Below, one piece after another: positions 51,956 through 61,623 of a stretch of DNA of 64,000 bases. The translations under genes and the position numbers were made by a program. The stretch's first letter is position 1, and the number at the start of each line of letters is the position of its first letter. This DNA comes from Allokutzneria sp. A3M-2-11 16 (lineage in GTDB: Bacteria; Actinomycetota; Actinomycetes; Mycobacteriales; Pseudonocardiaceae). The stretch covers positions 248,001-312,000 of the forward strand of contig NZ_JANAVO010000001.1 in assembly GCF_024213555.1 (NCBI RefSeq), in the 5' to 3' direction. A model generated the notes under the pieces. The model saw only the letters and a program-made list of their open reading frames with translations. It was not told where the DNA came from and searched no databases.

Positions 51956-52078
51956 GTATTTCAACTCCCGGGATGAGGATCTTCGTGCGAGGCGAGAGCA
52001 CCACTGCCGCCTTCCACTGTACGGGCCCCGAGGAGCCGGGTGGAAACGCCGGGGGTGCGCCCGGAATCCATACAACAA

Positions 52079-52131
52079 ATGTGAGCGGCGCCACAAGGCC
52101 CGAAAAACAATGGCCGCGGCGCCGCTCACAT
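52079..52131 (-). terminator. Hairpin after rip1
   Basis: 14-bp arms ATGTGAGCGGCGCC and GGCGCCGCTCACAT with a 25-nt loop, starting 12 bases past the rip1 stop on the minus strand. It separates rip1 from ispG transcriptionally, at least in part. Confidence 0.7.
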
Positions 52132-52142
52132 TCGGTAGTTCG

Positions 52143-53360
52143 CTACTGGCCACCCAGGCGCAGCGGGTTCACCACATCAGCGGTGATGGTCAGCAGCATC
52201 AGCGCACCACCGAGGAAAATCATCACGTAGGTGAGCGGAAGCAGCCTGGTGTAGTCGACCGGCGCCCCGATCGGGCGACCACGCATTCGCCGGATCGAGT
52301 TACGGGCCTTTTCATAAAGATTCACCGCGATGTGCCCGCCGTCCAGCGGCAGCAGGGGCAGCAGGTTGAACACACCGATGAACAGGTTGAGCATCGCGAG
52401 CAGGATGAGGAAGACCTCCCACAGGCCGCGCTCGACCGCGTCCCCGCCCATGATGCTGGCGCCGACGACGCTGACCGGGCGCTCCGGGTTGTCGTCCCCG
52501 AAGATCGCCTTCACCACGACCGGGACCTTCTCCGGCAGCTTCTTCAGCCCTTCCCAGGCGTTCTGGAACAGCAGCCCGGTGAACTCGAAGGTCGGCCCGA
52601 CGGCGGAGAACGCGCCGTAGGAGATGGTGCCCGCGTTGGCGAGGCCGACCGCGCCGACGGTCTCCAGGCGGTCGTCACCCGCCTTGGCGCCCAGCGGCAT
52701 CCGGCGCACCTGGGCGACGTCGATGGTCAGCGTCAGCTGCTGGCCCGCGCGGTCGACGACGAACGGCGTCGGGCCGCTGGCCGCGCGAGTCGTGTTGAGG
52801 ACGTCGGCGTAGGCCGGGGTGGCCTTGCCCGCGACGCTGAGGATGCGGTCGCCCTTCTGCAGACCGGCCGCGAGCGCGGGGGCCTTGTCACCGGGGGCGC
52901 ACGGGACGAGCTTGGTGGTCTTGGTGTCCTGCGCCGCGGGGACGCACTGGCTCACCTCGCCGACGATCGGCTTGTTCTCCAGGTTGGGCATACCCGTGGA
53001 GACGGCCATGAGGTAGACGACCAGCACCCCGATGATGAAGTGCATGACCGATCCCGCGCTGAGCACGACGACGCGCTTCCACACCTTCTGGTTGTAGAAG
53101 GCGCGCTTCTGGTCGGCCGGATCGACCTCCTCCAGCGCGGTCATGCCGATGATGCGCACGTAGCCGCCCGCGGGGATGGCCTTGAGCCCGTACTCGGTCT
53201 CCCCCTTCCGGAAGGAGAAGATCCGCGGCCCGAACCCGATGAAGTACTCGGTGGCCTTCATCCCGAACATCTTCGCGGTCAGCAGGTGACCGAACTCGTG
53301 CAGGGCGATGGACACCCCGATGGCGAGTGCGAAGAGCACCACGCCGAAAACGAACGACAC
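52143..53360 (-). CDS. rip1: Rip1/RseP-type site-2 intramembrane metalloprotease
   Basis: 405 residues, M50 family. Zinc site [12 protein letters not shown] (His21, Glu22, His25) in the first helix, a PDZ domain ([20 protein letters not shown]), and [16 protein letters not shown] (Asp ~339) in the C-terminal helices. It cleaves anti-sigma factors or other membrane proteins within the bilayer. Lies 5 bp downstream of the dxr stop, so the two share a transcript. Confidence 0.94.
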   Translation of the reverse strand: MSFVFGVVLFALAIGVSIALHEFGHLLTAKMFGMKATEYFIGFGPRIFSFRKGETEYGLKAIPAGGYVRIIGMTALEEVDPADQKRAFYNQKVWKRVVVLSAGSVMHFIIGVLVVYLMAVSTGMPNLENKPIVGEVSQCVPAAQDTKTTKLVPCAPGDKAPALAAGLQKGDRILSVAGKATPAYADVLNTTRAASGPTPFVVDRAGQQLTLTIDVAQVRRMPLGAKAGDDRLETVGAVGLANAGTISYGAFSAVGPTFEFTGLLFQNAWEGLKKLPEKVPVVVKAIFGDDNPERPVSVVGASIMGGDAVERGLWEVFLILLAMLNLFIGVFNLLPLLPLDGGHIAVNLYEKARNSIRRMRGRPIGAPVDYTRLLPLTYVMIFLGGALMLLTITADVVNPLRLGGQ

Positions 53361-53364
53361 GTCT

Positions 53365-54606
53365 CTAGTTCCTTCCAGCGGTGGCTGGGCCGCTCACCGC
53401 GCCCACCAGCTCCTGAGCCCGAGCCCTGGCCCACTGCTCCGCGGCCAGCACCTCGTCCACCGTAGACGGTTCCGCGCGCCACTGGTCGGCCTCGTCCACA
53501 ACGCGCTGCACGGTGTCCACGATCGAGAGGAACGAGGCGCGGCCGGCGAGGAACGCCTCGACCGCCTCCTCGTTCGCCGCGTTGTACACGGCGGGCACGC
53601 ATCCGCCCGCCATCCCGGACTGGCGGGCCAGCCGCACCGCCGGGAAGGTCTCGTCGTCGACCGGCTCGAAGGTCCACGAGGCCGCGGTGTCGAACACGCA
53701 CGGCCGCGCCGCCCCGGCCACCCGGTTCGGCCAGTTCAGCGCCAGCGCGATCGGCAGCCGCATGTCCGGCGGGCTGGCCTGGGCCAGGGTCGAGCCGTCG
53801 ACGAAGGTGACCATCGAGTGGATGATCGACTGCGGGTGCACGACCACGTCGATGCGCTCGTAGGGCAGGTCGTAGAGCAGCTTCGCCTCGATCAGCTCCA
53901 GCCCCTTGTTGACCAGGGTGGCGGAGTTGATCGTGATCACCCGGCCCATCGCCCACGTCGGGTGGTTCATCGCCTGGGCCACGGTGACCTCGGTCAGCTC
54001 CTCGCGGCGGCGACCCCGGAACGGCCCGCCGGAGGCGGTCACCACCAGCCGGTCCACCTCCTCGGCCCGCCCGCCCCGCAGGCACTGCGCGAGCGCGGAG
54101 TGCTCGGAGTCCACCGGCACGATCTGACCCGGCTTCGCCGCCTTGAGCACCAGCGGACCGCCCGCGATCAGCGATTCCTTGTTGGCCAGCGCCAGGGTCG
54201 ATCCGGTCGCGAGCGCGTCCAGCGTCGGGACCAGGCCCATCGAGCCGGGCAGCGCGTTGAGCACCATGTCCACCGGCGTGCTCGCGATCAGCTCGCGGAC
54301 GGCCTCGGGTCCCACGAGCACCCTGGGCAGCCGGAACTCGCCGCGCTCGAACCCGCGCCGCTGCGCCTCCGCGTACAGCGCGAGCTGGAGGTCCTCGGTG
54401 GCGCTCGCCCTGCTCAGCGCGATGGCCTCGACGCCGAACTCCAGCGCCTGCGCGGCGACGGTCGCCGGGTCGCCCCCGCCCGCCGCGATGCCGGCGACCC
54501 GGAACAGGGCGGGCGCGGCGCGGACGACGTCGAGCGCCTGCGTCCCGATCGAGCCGGTCGAACCGAGCACAAGCACAGAGCGCTGACCAGCGCCGGAAGC
54601 AGTCAT
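53365..54606 (-). CDS. dxr: 1-deoxy-D-xylulose 5-phosphate reductoisomerase
   Basis: 413 residues. Second enzyme of the MEP pathway. NADPH motif [75 protein letters not shown] and [16 protein letters not shown]. The ATG at 54606 is chosen; ATG 54615 would add three residues. Its upstream region is shared with the divergent GlsB-like gene. Confidence 0.95.
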   Translation of the reverse strand: MTASGAGQRSVLVLGSTGSIGTQALDVVRAAPALFRVAGIAAGGGDPATVAAQALEFGVEAIALSRASATEDLQLALYAEAQRRGFERGEFRLPRVLVGPEAVRELIASTPVDMVLNALPGSMGLVPTLDALATGSTLALANKESLIAGGPLVLKAAKPGQIVPVDSEHSALAQCLRGGRAEEVDRLVVTASGGPFRGRRREELTEVTVAQAMNHPTWAMGRVITINSATLVNKGLELIEAKLLYDLPYERIDVVVHPQSIIHSMVTFVDGSTLAQASPPDMRLPIALALNWPNRVAGAARPCVFDTAASWTFEPVDDETFPAVRLARQSGMAGGCVPAVYNAANEEAVEAFLAGRASFLSIVDTVQRVVDEADQWRAEPSTVDEVLAAEQWARARAQELVGAVSGPATAGRN

Positions 54607-54829
54607 AACGGCCATTCTCCCCGATCGTGGGACTCGGGCCGCGGGGCGCGGGGCGCCCGGCGGCGGGATCATGACCATGGTGTCGCATCCCCGATCGGGC
54701 CATGCTAGGTCACGGAGTCATAACATCCGCGTGAGATCATCAGGACTGGGGCACCTCTGTGGAGAGCAGGGACGAACGGCAACTGCGCAGGTACGGCGCG
54801 TCGCGTCGTGGCAGGAAGGGGTACACCCC

Positions 54830-55099
54830 ATGGGCTTCATCGCTTGGATCGTGCTTGGCCTGATCGCCGGTGCTCTGGCGAAGGCGATCATGCCGGGGAA
54901 GGACCCGGGCGGCATCATCGTCACGATGCTGCTGGGCATCGTGGGTGGCGTGCTGGGTGGCTGGATCGGCCGCACGCTGTTCAACGCCGACGTCGACTCG
55001 TTCTTCAGCCTCAGTTCGTGGCTGCTGGCGATCCTCGGCGCCGTGATCGTGCTCGCCATCTACCGGCTCATCGTCGGAAACCGCCGTTCCCACGCCTGA
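54830..55099 (+). CDS. GlsB/YeaQ/YmgE-type small membrane protein
   Basis: 89 residues, three hydrophobic segments: MGFIAWIVLGLIAGALAKAI, PGGIIVTMLLGIVGGVLGGW, LLAILGAVIVLAIYRLIVG. Typical transglycosylase-associated/general stress membrane protein. The ATG at 54830 follows AGGAAGGGG. Ends at a strong terminator. Confidence 0.92.
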   Translation: MGFIAWIVLGLIAGALAKAIMPGKDPGGIIVTMLLGIVGGVLGGWIGRTLFNADVDSFFSLSSWLLAILGAVIVLAIYRLIVGNRRSHA

Positions 55100-55110
55100 C
55101 CCATCGACCC

Positions 55111-55147
55111 GAACGGGGCCGTCGGCTGCCTGCCGACGGCCCCGTTC
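55111..55147 (+). terminator. Intrinsic hairpin after the GlsB-like gene
   Basis: 16-bp perfect stem GAACGGGGCCGTCGGC with GCCGACGGCCCCGTTC, 5-nt loop, twelve bases after the stop. Confidence 0.88.
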
Positions 55148-55273
55148 CCTGTCCAGGTGGCCCGTCCGTTCGGAGGATTCTCGCGCGGCTTGATCACCGA
55201 CATCCTGTGCTCCTGACCCCCGGTCCCCATGACCTGCGTGGGATCCCTTGCCCGGGGCGAGAGGAGCAACAGC

Positions 55274-55846
55274 ATGAGGGCACGACTGGTGACCGCGGCG
55301 TTCGTGGCGGCGGCCTTGGGCGTCGCGGCCCCTTCGGCGGCGGTCGCCGCGCCCGCGGCGAAGCCGTCGTACGAGACCTGGATCTCCGACGTCGGCGTGA
55401 TCGCCAAACAGCTGGAGACCTACCTGACCTCGCGGCTGACCAACACCGGCGAGAAGACGGCGATCACCCTCGACATCGACAACACCACGCTGGAGACGGC
55501 CTACCACCCGCAGCTGACCACCCCGGCGATCAGGTCGATGCTCAAGGCCGTGCTGCTGGCCAAGTCCAAGGGCGCGGCGGTCTTCTTCATCACCAACCGC
55601 CCCGAGGCGCTCGGCCTGCCGACCAAGGCCAACCTGGTGGACGTCGACTACCCCGTCGACGGGCTCTACCTGCGGCCGTGGTTCAACTTCGAGCCGACCG
55701 AGAAGGTCAAGACCGACGCGCGCAAGGCGGTCGAGGCCAAGGGCTACAAGATCGTCGCCAACGTCGGCAACAACACCTGGGACCTGGCGGGCGGCCACGC
55801 CGAGCGCACGTTCAAGCTGCCCGACTACAACGGCGCCCTGGACTGA
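55274..55846 (+). CDS. Secreted HAD-family acid phosphatase
   Basis: 190 residues. Signal peptide MRARLVTAAFVAAALGVAAP with cleavage near AVAAPA. HAD motif 1 ITLDIDNTTLET (nucleophile Asp and acid Asp), motif 2 FFITNRPE, a Lys in motif 3 (TDARKAVEAKGYKIV) and motif 4 NVGNNTWDLAGG. The usual GD of motif 4 is replaced by GN, keeping one Asp. Resembles class III/IIIB acid phosphatases acting on extracytoplasmic phosphomonoesters. AGAGGAG precedes the ATG. Confidence 0.82.
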   Translation: MRARLVTAAFVAAALGVAAPSAAVAAPAAKPSYETWISDVGVIAKQLETYLTSRLTNTGEKTAITLDIDNTTLETAYHPQLTTPAIRSMLKAVLLAKSKGAAVFFITNRPEALGLPTKANLVDVDYPVDGLYLRPWFNFEPTEKVKTDARKAVEAKGYKIVANVGNNTWDLAGGHAERTFKLPDYNGALD

Positions 55847-55855
55847 ACCCGCTGC

Positions 55856-56167
55856 TCAGAACCCCGTGAGGTCGCGCGCGGACGCCGCCATGAGCCTGAG
55901 GATCTCATCGCGGTCGTCCGCCGCCACGGAGTTGACGTTCTTGCGCTCCTCGCACTTCGCGCACTCGTGCACGATCCGCGTCTTCTGGCCTTTGAGGAAC
56001 GCGTGCACCGGGCGCATCAGCCCGCCGCACTCCGCCGCCCGGTCCCCCGGCTCCTCGTCGACGTGGCGCGACCACAGGCAGCGCGGGCAGTGGTTGGTGT
56101 AGCCGTTGCCGCGGACCGCGCGGCCGCAGTTGCCGCACTCGAAGTCCTCAACCACCCTGCGGAACAC
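55856..56167 (-). CDS. RNHCP-domain zinc-binding protein
   Basis: 103 residues from the GTG at 56167, just after GGAGGTGGTCG. Eight cysteines in four pairs (ECGNCG, HCPRC, ECGG with nearby His, ECAKC) and the signature NHCPRCLWSRHVDEEPGDRA. The RNHCP family has no established function; the layout suggests an RNA-binding zinc ribbon. Overlaps potC by 20 bp, so it is the last gene of the polyamine transporter operon. Confidence 0.88.
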   Translation of the reverse strand: MFRRVVEDFECGNCGRAVRGNGYTNHCPRCLWSRHVDEEPGDRAAECGGLMRPVHAFLKGQKTRIVHECAKCEERKNVNSVAADDRDEILRLMAASARDLTGF

Positions 56168-56975
56168 CGACCACCTCCACGACGGACGACGAGGCGCGAC
56201 GCGCCCGCCTGCTCGCGATCGCCACGCCCGCCACGAGCAGGACCGCGCTGACCGCGACCATCCCGGTGGACAGCGCGACGATCTCCGGCGACACCCCGCG
56301 CTTGCTGGCCTGCCCGTAGACGTACACCGGCAACGTGGTCGATCCGACCCCACCAAGATAGTTCGAGGTCACCACGTCGTCGAAGGACAGCAGGAACGCG
56401 AACGCCGCACCCGCGGCCACCGCGGGCAGCACCAGTGGCCATGTCACCGTGCGGAACGCGGTGAACGGACCGGCGCCCAGGTCTGCCGCTGCCTCTTCAA
56501 GGCACGGGCCCATGCCACTCAGCCGGGCGCGGACCACGACGACCACGAAACTCATCGAGAACGACACGTGCGCCACGAGCAACGCCCAGAAGCCCAGGGG
56601 AATCCCGGCGAGCTTGACGCAGAACGCCAGCAGGCTCACGCCCATCACGACTTCCGGCACCACCATCGGCAGTGTCAGGACCAACGCCCAAGCCGACCGG
56701 CCGCGGAACGCCCGTCGCAGTCCGAAAGCTGCGAGCGTGCCAATCACCGCGCATACGACCGCGCTCGTCAACGCGAGCCGCAGCGTCAGATCCAGTGCTT
56801 GTAAGACACGCTCGTCATCGAGCAGCTCGGCGTACCACTGCAACGAGAACCCGGTGAATTCACTGACCGACCGCGACGAGTTGAACGACACCAAAGCCAG
56901 CCACGCGATCGGCAAGTACAGGAACGCGTAGACCAGCACTACGACAACAGCGAGCTTCCAAGGACGTCGTTTCAC
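56148..56975 (-). CDS. potC: Spermidine/putrescine-type ABC permease, PotC-like
   Basis: 275 residues, six membrane helices. The EAA-loop reads EEAAADLGAGPFTAFRTVTW P-LVLPAVAAG. Typical PotC start FLYLPIAWLALVSFNSSRS and NYLGGVGSTTLPVYVYGQ. Pairs with PotB; both are needed for the PotA-energised import channel. Start overlaps the potB stop (ATGA). Confidence 0.9.
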   Translation of the reverse strand: MKRRPWKLAVVVVLVYAFLYLPIAWLALVSFNSSRSVSEFTGFSLQWYAELLDDERVLQALDLTLRLALTSAVVCAVIGTLAAFGLRRAFRGRSAWALVLTLPMVVPEVVMGVSLLAFCVKLAGIPLGFWALLVAHVSFSMSFVVVVVRARLSGMGPCLEEAAADLGAGPFTAFRTVTWPLVLPAVAAGAAFAFLLSFDDVVTSNYLGGVGSTTLPVYVYGQASKRGVSPEIVALSTGMVAVSAVLLVAGVAIASRRARRASSSVVEVVGVPQGG

Positions 56976-57760
56976 AGCACGTCCTCTCCACGCTTTCCGC
57001 GCGCTACAAGGACGATCGCGACGAGCCCCAGCAGCACTACGGCCATCGCCGAACCCAACGGCCAGTTGTTGCCGCCACGGAACTGGTCGTCGATAACGCT
57101 GCCGAAGGTGGACTGGTCGACACCGCCGAGCAGCTTCGGTGTCACGAAGTCACCGGCAGCGGGCACGAACACTAGCAACGAGCCTGCGAGAACTCCCGGT
57201 GCGACCCCGGGGAGCACTACGTGCCAAAACGTGGACAACCGACCGTGTCCGAGGTCGTAGGACGCTTCGACCTGCCGGTAGTCCATGCGCTCACAGGCGA
57301 CGTACAGCGGCAACACCATGAACGGTAAAAAGCCGTAGCTCAGCCCGAGGACCACGGCACCGTCGGTGAACAGGAAACCGCTGTCGTCCAGCAGCGCCTT
57401 CCACGCGTAGATGCGCGCGAGGAAACTGGACCAGAACGGGATCAGCACGGCCGCGATCAGCACCGACCGCCACCGGCCGCTGTGGCGCGCGATGAACCAC
57501 GCCAACGGGAATCCGAGCATCAGGCAGATCACCGTGGTCAGCCCCGCGTAGAGCACCGTGCGCCCGAAGATCGGCAGGAACGCCGGATCGAGCACGCTCC
57601 GGTACGCCTGCGTCGTCCACGGCAGCACCACTCGGAGGACACCGAGTTCCCTGGTGGCGAAGCTGTACTGCGCCACGAGTGCCATGGGAGCAAGGAAGAA
57701 CAGGGCCAGCCACACGCTGGCGGGACCGAGCATGAGCGCCCGGCGCAGGGCAGATCTCAC
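56972..57760 (-). CDS. potB: Spermidine/putrescine-type ABC permease, PotB-like
   Basis: 262 residues from the GTG at 57760, which overlaps the potD stop as GTGA. PotB features: FFLAPMALVAQYSFATRELG, LAWFIARHSGRWRSVLIAAV, LIPFWSSFLARIYAWKALL, an EAA-like VEASYDLGHGRLSTFWHVVL and LLGGVDQSTFGSVIDDQF. Forms the membrane channel with PotC. Confidence 0.9.
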   Translation of the reverse strand: MRSALRRALMLGPASVWLALFFLAPMALVAQYSFATRELGVLRVVLPWTTQAYRSVLDPAFLPIFGRTVLYAGLTTVICLMLGFPLAWFIARHSGRWRSVLIAAVLIPFWSSFLARIYAWKALLDDSGFLFTDGAVVLGLSYGFLPFMVLPLYVACERMDYRQVEASYDLGHGRLSTFWHVVLPGVAPGVLAGSLLVFVPAAGDFVTPKLLGGVDQSTFGSVIDDQFRGGNNWPLGSAMAVVLLGLVAIVLVARGKRGEDVL

Positions 57761-58899
57761 CCTGTTTTCACCTTTGTCCACGCGTCCGCGTAGCGCGCCT
57801 CCACCTCGCGCCCCAGGTCCTTGATGAACGGCAGCCGCGCGAGGACCTCCGCGCTCGGGTAGACCAGCGGGTCGCTGAGGAGGTCCTTGTCGATGAACGG
57901 TTTCGCGGCCGCGTTCGGGCTGCCGTAGCGCACCGCGTTGGACAACGCGGCCCCCACGTCGGGCCGCAGGATGTGGTCGATGAACCGGTGCGCGTTCAGC
58001 GCGTGCGGCGCGTCCTTCGGGATGCACAGGAGGTCCACATAGGACAGACCGCCCTCCCGGGGAATGGTGTAGGCGATGGCCGGGTTCGCCCTGCGCGCCT
58101 GGAAGGCGTCGCCGGAGAACGCCTGTGCCAGCACCATCTGCCCGGAGGTCAACGGCTCGATCACGTCGGAGCTGATCTGCCCGAGCTTCTTCTTGAGGTT
58201 CAGCAGGTACCGCGTGGCGTCGTCGATCTGACCCGCGTCGCCGGTGTTCGGGTCGTGCCCGAGCGCGAGCAGCCCTATGGCCAGAGCGTCGCGCGCCTCG
58301 TCGAGCACCATGCCACGGCCCTGCGCCTCGGCCAGGTCGAACGCGGAGAAGCCGGTGACCCGGTCGCCGAGCGCGGTCTTCGAGTAGGCCAGGCCGGTCG
58401 TGCCCCACGCCCACGGCACGGAATGGCGGTTGCCGGGGTCGTAGTCGGCCTCGACGAAGCGGCGCTCCAGGTTGACCAGGTTCGGGATGAGGTCGCGGTC
58501 CAGCTCCCGCACCAGCCCTCCGCGCACGAACCTGCGCAGGAAGTTGTCGCTGGGCACCACGAGGTCGTAGCCCGCGGCGCCGGAGGCGATCTTCGCCTCC
58601 ATCTCGTCGTTGGAGCTGAAGTTGTCGTAGGTGAGCTTGATCCCGGTCGCCGCCTGGAAGCTGCTGATCGTGTCCGGGGCGATGTAGTCGGTCCAGTTGT
58701 AGAAGTTCAGCCTGGACTCGTCGACCCGGTTGACCGCGCGCCCGCCCGGCCTACCCGGGTCGCCCTGCGGGGCCTCCGAGATCCCGCAGGCGGCCAGCCC
58801 GTGCGCCGCGATCGCGAAGAAAGCCATGGAGCGCAACATGGTCCGCCTGTTCGACCGCTTGCCGTCCCACAACCGCGCGACGCGGACGCTACCGGACAT
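57757..58899 (-). CDS. potD: Polyamine ABC substrate-binding lipoprotein, PotD-like
   Basis: 380 residues from the ATG at 58899 (GAGGAG upstream). A twin-arginine-like SNRRTMLRSM precedes a hydrophobic stretch with lipobox GLAAC (Cys38), suggesting a Tat-exported lipoprotein. Binding-protein motifs: LNFYNWTDYIAPDTISSFQA, YDNFSSNDEMEAKIASG, YDLVVPSDNF, VPWAWGTTGLAYSKTAL and YTIPREGGLSYVDLLCIPKD. Delivers polyamines or a related cation to PotBC. Confidence 0.9.
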   Translation of the reverse strand: MSGSVRVARLWDGKRSNRRTMLRSMAFFAIAAHGLAACGISEAPQGDPGRPGGRAVNRVDESRLNFYNWTDYIAPDTISSFQAATGIKLTYDNFSSNDEMEAKIASGAAGYDLVVPSDNFLRRFVRGGLVRELDRDLIPNLVNLERRFVEADYDPGNRHSVPWAWGTTGLAYSKTALGDRVTGFSAFDLAEAQGRGMVLDEARDALAIGLLALGHDPNTGDAGQIDDATRYLLNLKKKLGQISSDVIEPLTSGQMVLAQAFSGDAFQARRANPAIAYTIPREGGLSYVDLLCIPKDAPHALNAHRFIDHILRPDVGAALSNAVRYGSPNAAAKPFIDKDLLSDPLVYPSAEVLARLPFIKDLGREVEARYADAWTKVKTG

Positions 58900-60076
58900 C
58901 GTTGTTCTCCTCGTCGACGAGACTCTCGTCAAGAAGCACCGTGAACTCCGGGTCCCAGGCCATGCACACCGGCTGCCCGGGGGTACCCGCGTCGGAAACC
59001 CTACGAGCGTTCTGCACGAAGGCAACCATCGATCCACCACCGGGTAGCTCGACGACGTACTGCGTGGAAACACCCGTGTAGACCACGTCGGCCACGGTCC
59101 CGTTCAGCGCGCACCAGCCGGTCGGCACCTCGTCCTCGCGCTCGTGCAGGTGCAGCTTCTCCGGCCGCACCGTCACGGCGACCTTCTCCCCCGCGCGCAC
59201 GGTCCGCCCCTCGGGCAACGCGGAGCGCAGGCGGTGCACGCCGTGCGCGGACAGCTCGACCCACTGACCATCCACTCCGGACACCTGCCCGTCGAGGATG
59301 TTCGAGGTGCCGATGAACCCGGCGACGAACCGCGTCGCGGGCCGCTCGTAGACGTCCTCCGGGTAGCCGACCTGCTCCAGCCGCCCCGCGTTCATCACGG
59401 CGACCCGGTGTGACAGCACCAACGCTTCTTCCTGGTCGTGGGTGACGTAGAGGAAGGTCGTGCCGACCTCGCGCTGGATGCGCATCAGCTCGATCTGCAC
59501 CTGCTTGCGCAACTGGGCGTCGAGCGCGCCGAGCGGCTCGTCGAGCAGGAGCAGCCTCGGCTCGCACGCCAGCGCCCGCGCGATCGCGACCCGCTGTTGC
59601 TGCCCACCGGAGAGCTGGCCGGGACGGCGGTCCGCGAAGCGGCCGAGCTGCACCAGCTCCAGGTGCTCCGCCACCCGCCGCCGCAGCTCAGCGCCCCTGA
59701 CCTTCTTGCGGCGCAGGCCATATGCCACGTTGTCGCGCACGCTGAGGTGCGGGAACAACGCGTAGGACTGGAAGACCGTGTTCACGTCGCGGCGGTAGGG
59801 CGGCACTCCAACCATGTCCACGCCGTCCAGCTCGATGCGCCCGCTGTCCGGGTCGTCGAAGCCCGCGATCATGCGCAGCAACGTGGTCTTGCCGCATCCC
59901 GACGGGCCGAGCACGGAGAAGAACTCGCCCTCGTGCACGCGCAGCGACACGGAGTCCACCGCGACCTGGTCGTGGAAGCTCTTGCGCACCTCGTGGATGC
60001 CGACCTCGACCGGGGCGTGGAGATCCGGGGTTCGCTGCTCGGCCGGGCGGAACCCCGTCGACGGCTGGACGGTCAC
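58889..60076 (-). CDS. potA: Polyamine ABC transporter ATPase, PotA-like
   Basis: 395 residues. Walker [12 protein letters not shown] (57-67), Q-loop [13 protein letters not shown], signature [15 protein letters not shown], Walker [14 protein letters not shown], switch His in VTHDQEEAL. The C-terminal TOBE domain has [13 protein letters not shown] start. First gene of the potADBC-RNHCP operon, with 11-bp overlap into potD. Confidence 0.93.
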   Translation of the reverse strand: MTVQPSTGFRPAEQRTPDLHAPVEVGIHEVRKSFHDQVAVDSVSLRVHEGEFFSVLGPSGCGKTTLLRMIAGFDDPDSGRIELDGVDMVGVPPYRRDVNTVFQSYALFPHLSVRDNVAYGLRRKKVRGAELRRRVAEHLELVQLGRFADRRPGQLSGGQQQRVAIARALACEPRLLLLDEPLGALDAQLRKQVQIELMRIQREVGTTFLYVTHDQEEALVLSHRVAVMNAGRLEQVGYPEDVYERPATRFVAGFIGTSNILDGQVSGVDGQWVELSAHGVHRLRSALPEGRTVRAGEKVAVTVRPEKLHLHEREDEVPTGWCALNGTVADVVYTGVSTQYVVELPGGGSMVAFVQNARRVSDAGTPGQPVCMAWDPEFTVLLDESLVDEENNDVR

Positions 60077-60191
60077 TCCCGGTGAGCCTAGAGGAGGCCG
60101 CGGGGCGGGTCGGGAAGACCACTCCGGCGGGGATCACACGGGGCGGATGTGCGACGATAACGCCGCTCCAACCATCACCCGGGAGGTAATC

Positions 60192-60470
60192 GTGGCGACC
60201 CAGCAGTCCGCTGAGCTGGAGAAGCACGACGCGCACGCCCACCACGCCACCGACCCGCACGCGGAGCCCTCGGAGGCGTGGGGCTGGCACGGCGAGTTCC
60301 CTCGCGCCACCCGGGCCGCCGGCTGGATCTGCGCCGCGATCATGTTCATCATGCTGATCGGCAACCACAGGGGCTGGAACGAGGACGTCTGGCTGATCGT
60401 CCTGGGCTCCGGCATGGTCGGCGTGCTGCTGCTGGACAAGGTCCGCCGCCGCACCTCCTGGCGCCGCTGA
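60192..60470 (+). CDS. DUF2631 small membrane protein
   Basis: 92 residues from the GTG at 60192, right after GGGAGGTAATC. The His/Asp/Glu-rich N-terminus (LEKHDAHAHHATDPHAEPSE, AWGWHGEF) is followed by two membrane helices (AAGWICAAIMFIMLIGNHRG, VWLIVLGSGMVGVLLLDKVR) and a basic end. The arrangement matches DUF2631, an actinobacterial family of unknown function. Divergent from potA. Confidence 0.82.
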   Translation: MATQQSAELEKHDAHAHHATDPHAEPSEAWGWHGEFPRATRAAGWICAAIMFIMLIGNHRGWNEDVWLIVLGSGMVGVLLLDKVRRRTSWRR

Positions 60471-60486
60471 CTCCCAGCCCGGTATT

Positions 60487-60915
60487 TCAGGTCGTCGCCG
60501 CGTCCCACGGGTCGAGCAACGAGATGCCGGTACCGACGAAGTCCTTGGTGTTGCGCGTCGCGAGGCACGCCGTGAAACGCCTGCACACCGCGGCTATCTG
60601 AGCGTCGGCCATGCTGATCGGGCGTCCTTGCCGCTCGCGCGCTGCCACGATCTCGCCGTAGTACTCGGCGGAGGCACCGTCGAACGGCAGGACTTGGCCT
60701 TGCAGATCCTCTGTCAGCAGCTCGAAGACCTTGGCCGCGAGCACGGTCTTGCGGTGGCCGCCCGGTAGCCGAGCGACTCCGTACACGAGTTCGGCAACCG
60801 TCACCGCCGTGATGAAGACTTCGTCGGCCGGATAGCGATCGACCCAGCGAACCACGGTGTCGTCCGGAACTTGCCGCATCAGTTCGGAGACGACGTTGGT
60901 GTCGAGGACGATCAC
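60487..60915 (-). CDS. vapC: PIN-domain VapC/FitB-like toxin
   Basis: 142 residues. PIN acidic residues: VLDTNVVSELMRQ (Asp5), TAVTVAELVYGVARLPGG (Glu), ISMADAQIAAVCRRF (Asp), LATRNTKDFVGTGI. The layout is FitB-like. Start overlaps the antitoxin stop by 4 bp. Part of a VapBC pair just before a MazEF pair. Confidence 0.92.
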   Translation of the reverse strand: MIVLDTNVVSELMRQVPDDTVVRWVDRYPADEVFITAVTVAELVYGVARLPGGHRKTVLAAKVFELLTEDLQGQVLPFDGASAEYYGEIVAARERQGRPISMADAQIAAVCRRFTACLATRNTKDFVGTGISLLDPWDAATT

Positions 60916-61157
60916 TCAGGGAACTCCGCGGCTCGTGCCTGCTCCACGCGCTGCGGAGGCTCGAACGACAGGTCGTCCACGCCGTCGAACCGCTGCCGGA
61001 TCCTCGACCCCATCCCCGGCCCGGGCTCGGATTTGACCAGCACGGAGGCGAGGATCGCGCGCACCTCGGCTTCCATCGAACGACCGTGTTCAGCCGCCCG
61101 GACCCGAAGCCTGGCCTTCAGCTCCTCGTCGAAGTCGCGGATCGTCAAGGTCGCCAT
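60912..61157 (-). CDS. vapB: FitA-like ribbon-helix-helix antitoxin
   Basis: 81 residues. RHH domain: ATLTIRDFDEELKARLRVRA and AEHGRSMEAEVRAILASVL, a classic FitA/VapB N-terminus. The C-terminal tail (RFDGVDDLSFEPPQRVEQ) would bind VapC. Overlaps vapC by ATGA. Confidence 0.92.
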   Translation of the reverse strand: MATLTIRDFDEELKARLRVRAAEHGRSMEAEVRAILASVLVKSEPGPGMGSRIRQRFDGVDDLSFEPPQRVEQARAAEFPE

Positions 61158-61278
61158 CGCCCACCTCCCACGCTGTCAGTGCAGTCAATGCTAGCACTCA
61201 TCGGCAGGGGTCGGGCCGACTCGCGATACACGCGCCGAGCGATCTGCTCAACCGGAGCACCCCACTTCGGCCCCGGAG

Positions 61279-61623
61279 TCAGAGTCCGAGTACTCGGCGC
61301 AGCCCCGCGTCCACGTCCCGCATCAAGCTCATCGGAACCTCGCCTGCTCGCCCAGTCAGGTCACTCTTGTCGAGGGTCACCAACGCGGTCACGTTTGCCA
61401 CCGAGTCCCGCGGCAGCCCTGTCACGGACGCAGGCAGAAAGACGTTCCCTGGCGCGGTGGCCAACCTTGTGTTTGACGTGAGGACCGCTACGAGCACGGT
61501 CGCCAGCCGGCTCGCGTTGTAAGGATTGGCCTGCACGACCAGCACCGGGCGCCGCTTGGCCGGCTTTGAGCCATCCACCTCGCCAAGATCGGCCCAGTGG
61601 ATGCCGCCCCGTTCGATCACCAC
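61279..61623 (-). CDS. mazF: MazF/PemK-type ribonuclease toxin
   Basis: 114 residues from tandem GTG codons at 61623/61620. MazF features: GGIHWADLGEVDGSKPAKRR and PVLVVQANPYNASRLATVLV (the conserved RPVLVVQ strand), VFLPASVTGLPRDSVANVTA, LVTLDKSDL. Sequence-specific mRNA interferase. Overlaps the antitoxin gene by 7 bp. Confidence 0.93.
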   Translation of the reverse strand: MVIERGGIHWADLGEVDGSKPAKRRPVLVVQANPYNASRLATVLVAVLTSNTRLATAPGNVFLPASVTGLPRDSVANVTALVTLDKSDLTGRAGEVPMSLMRDVDAGLRRVLGL

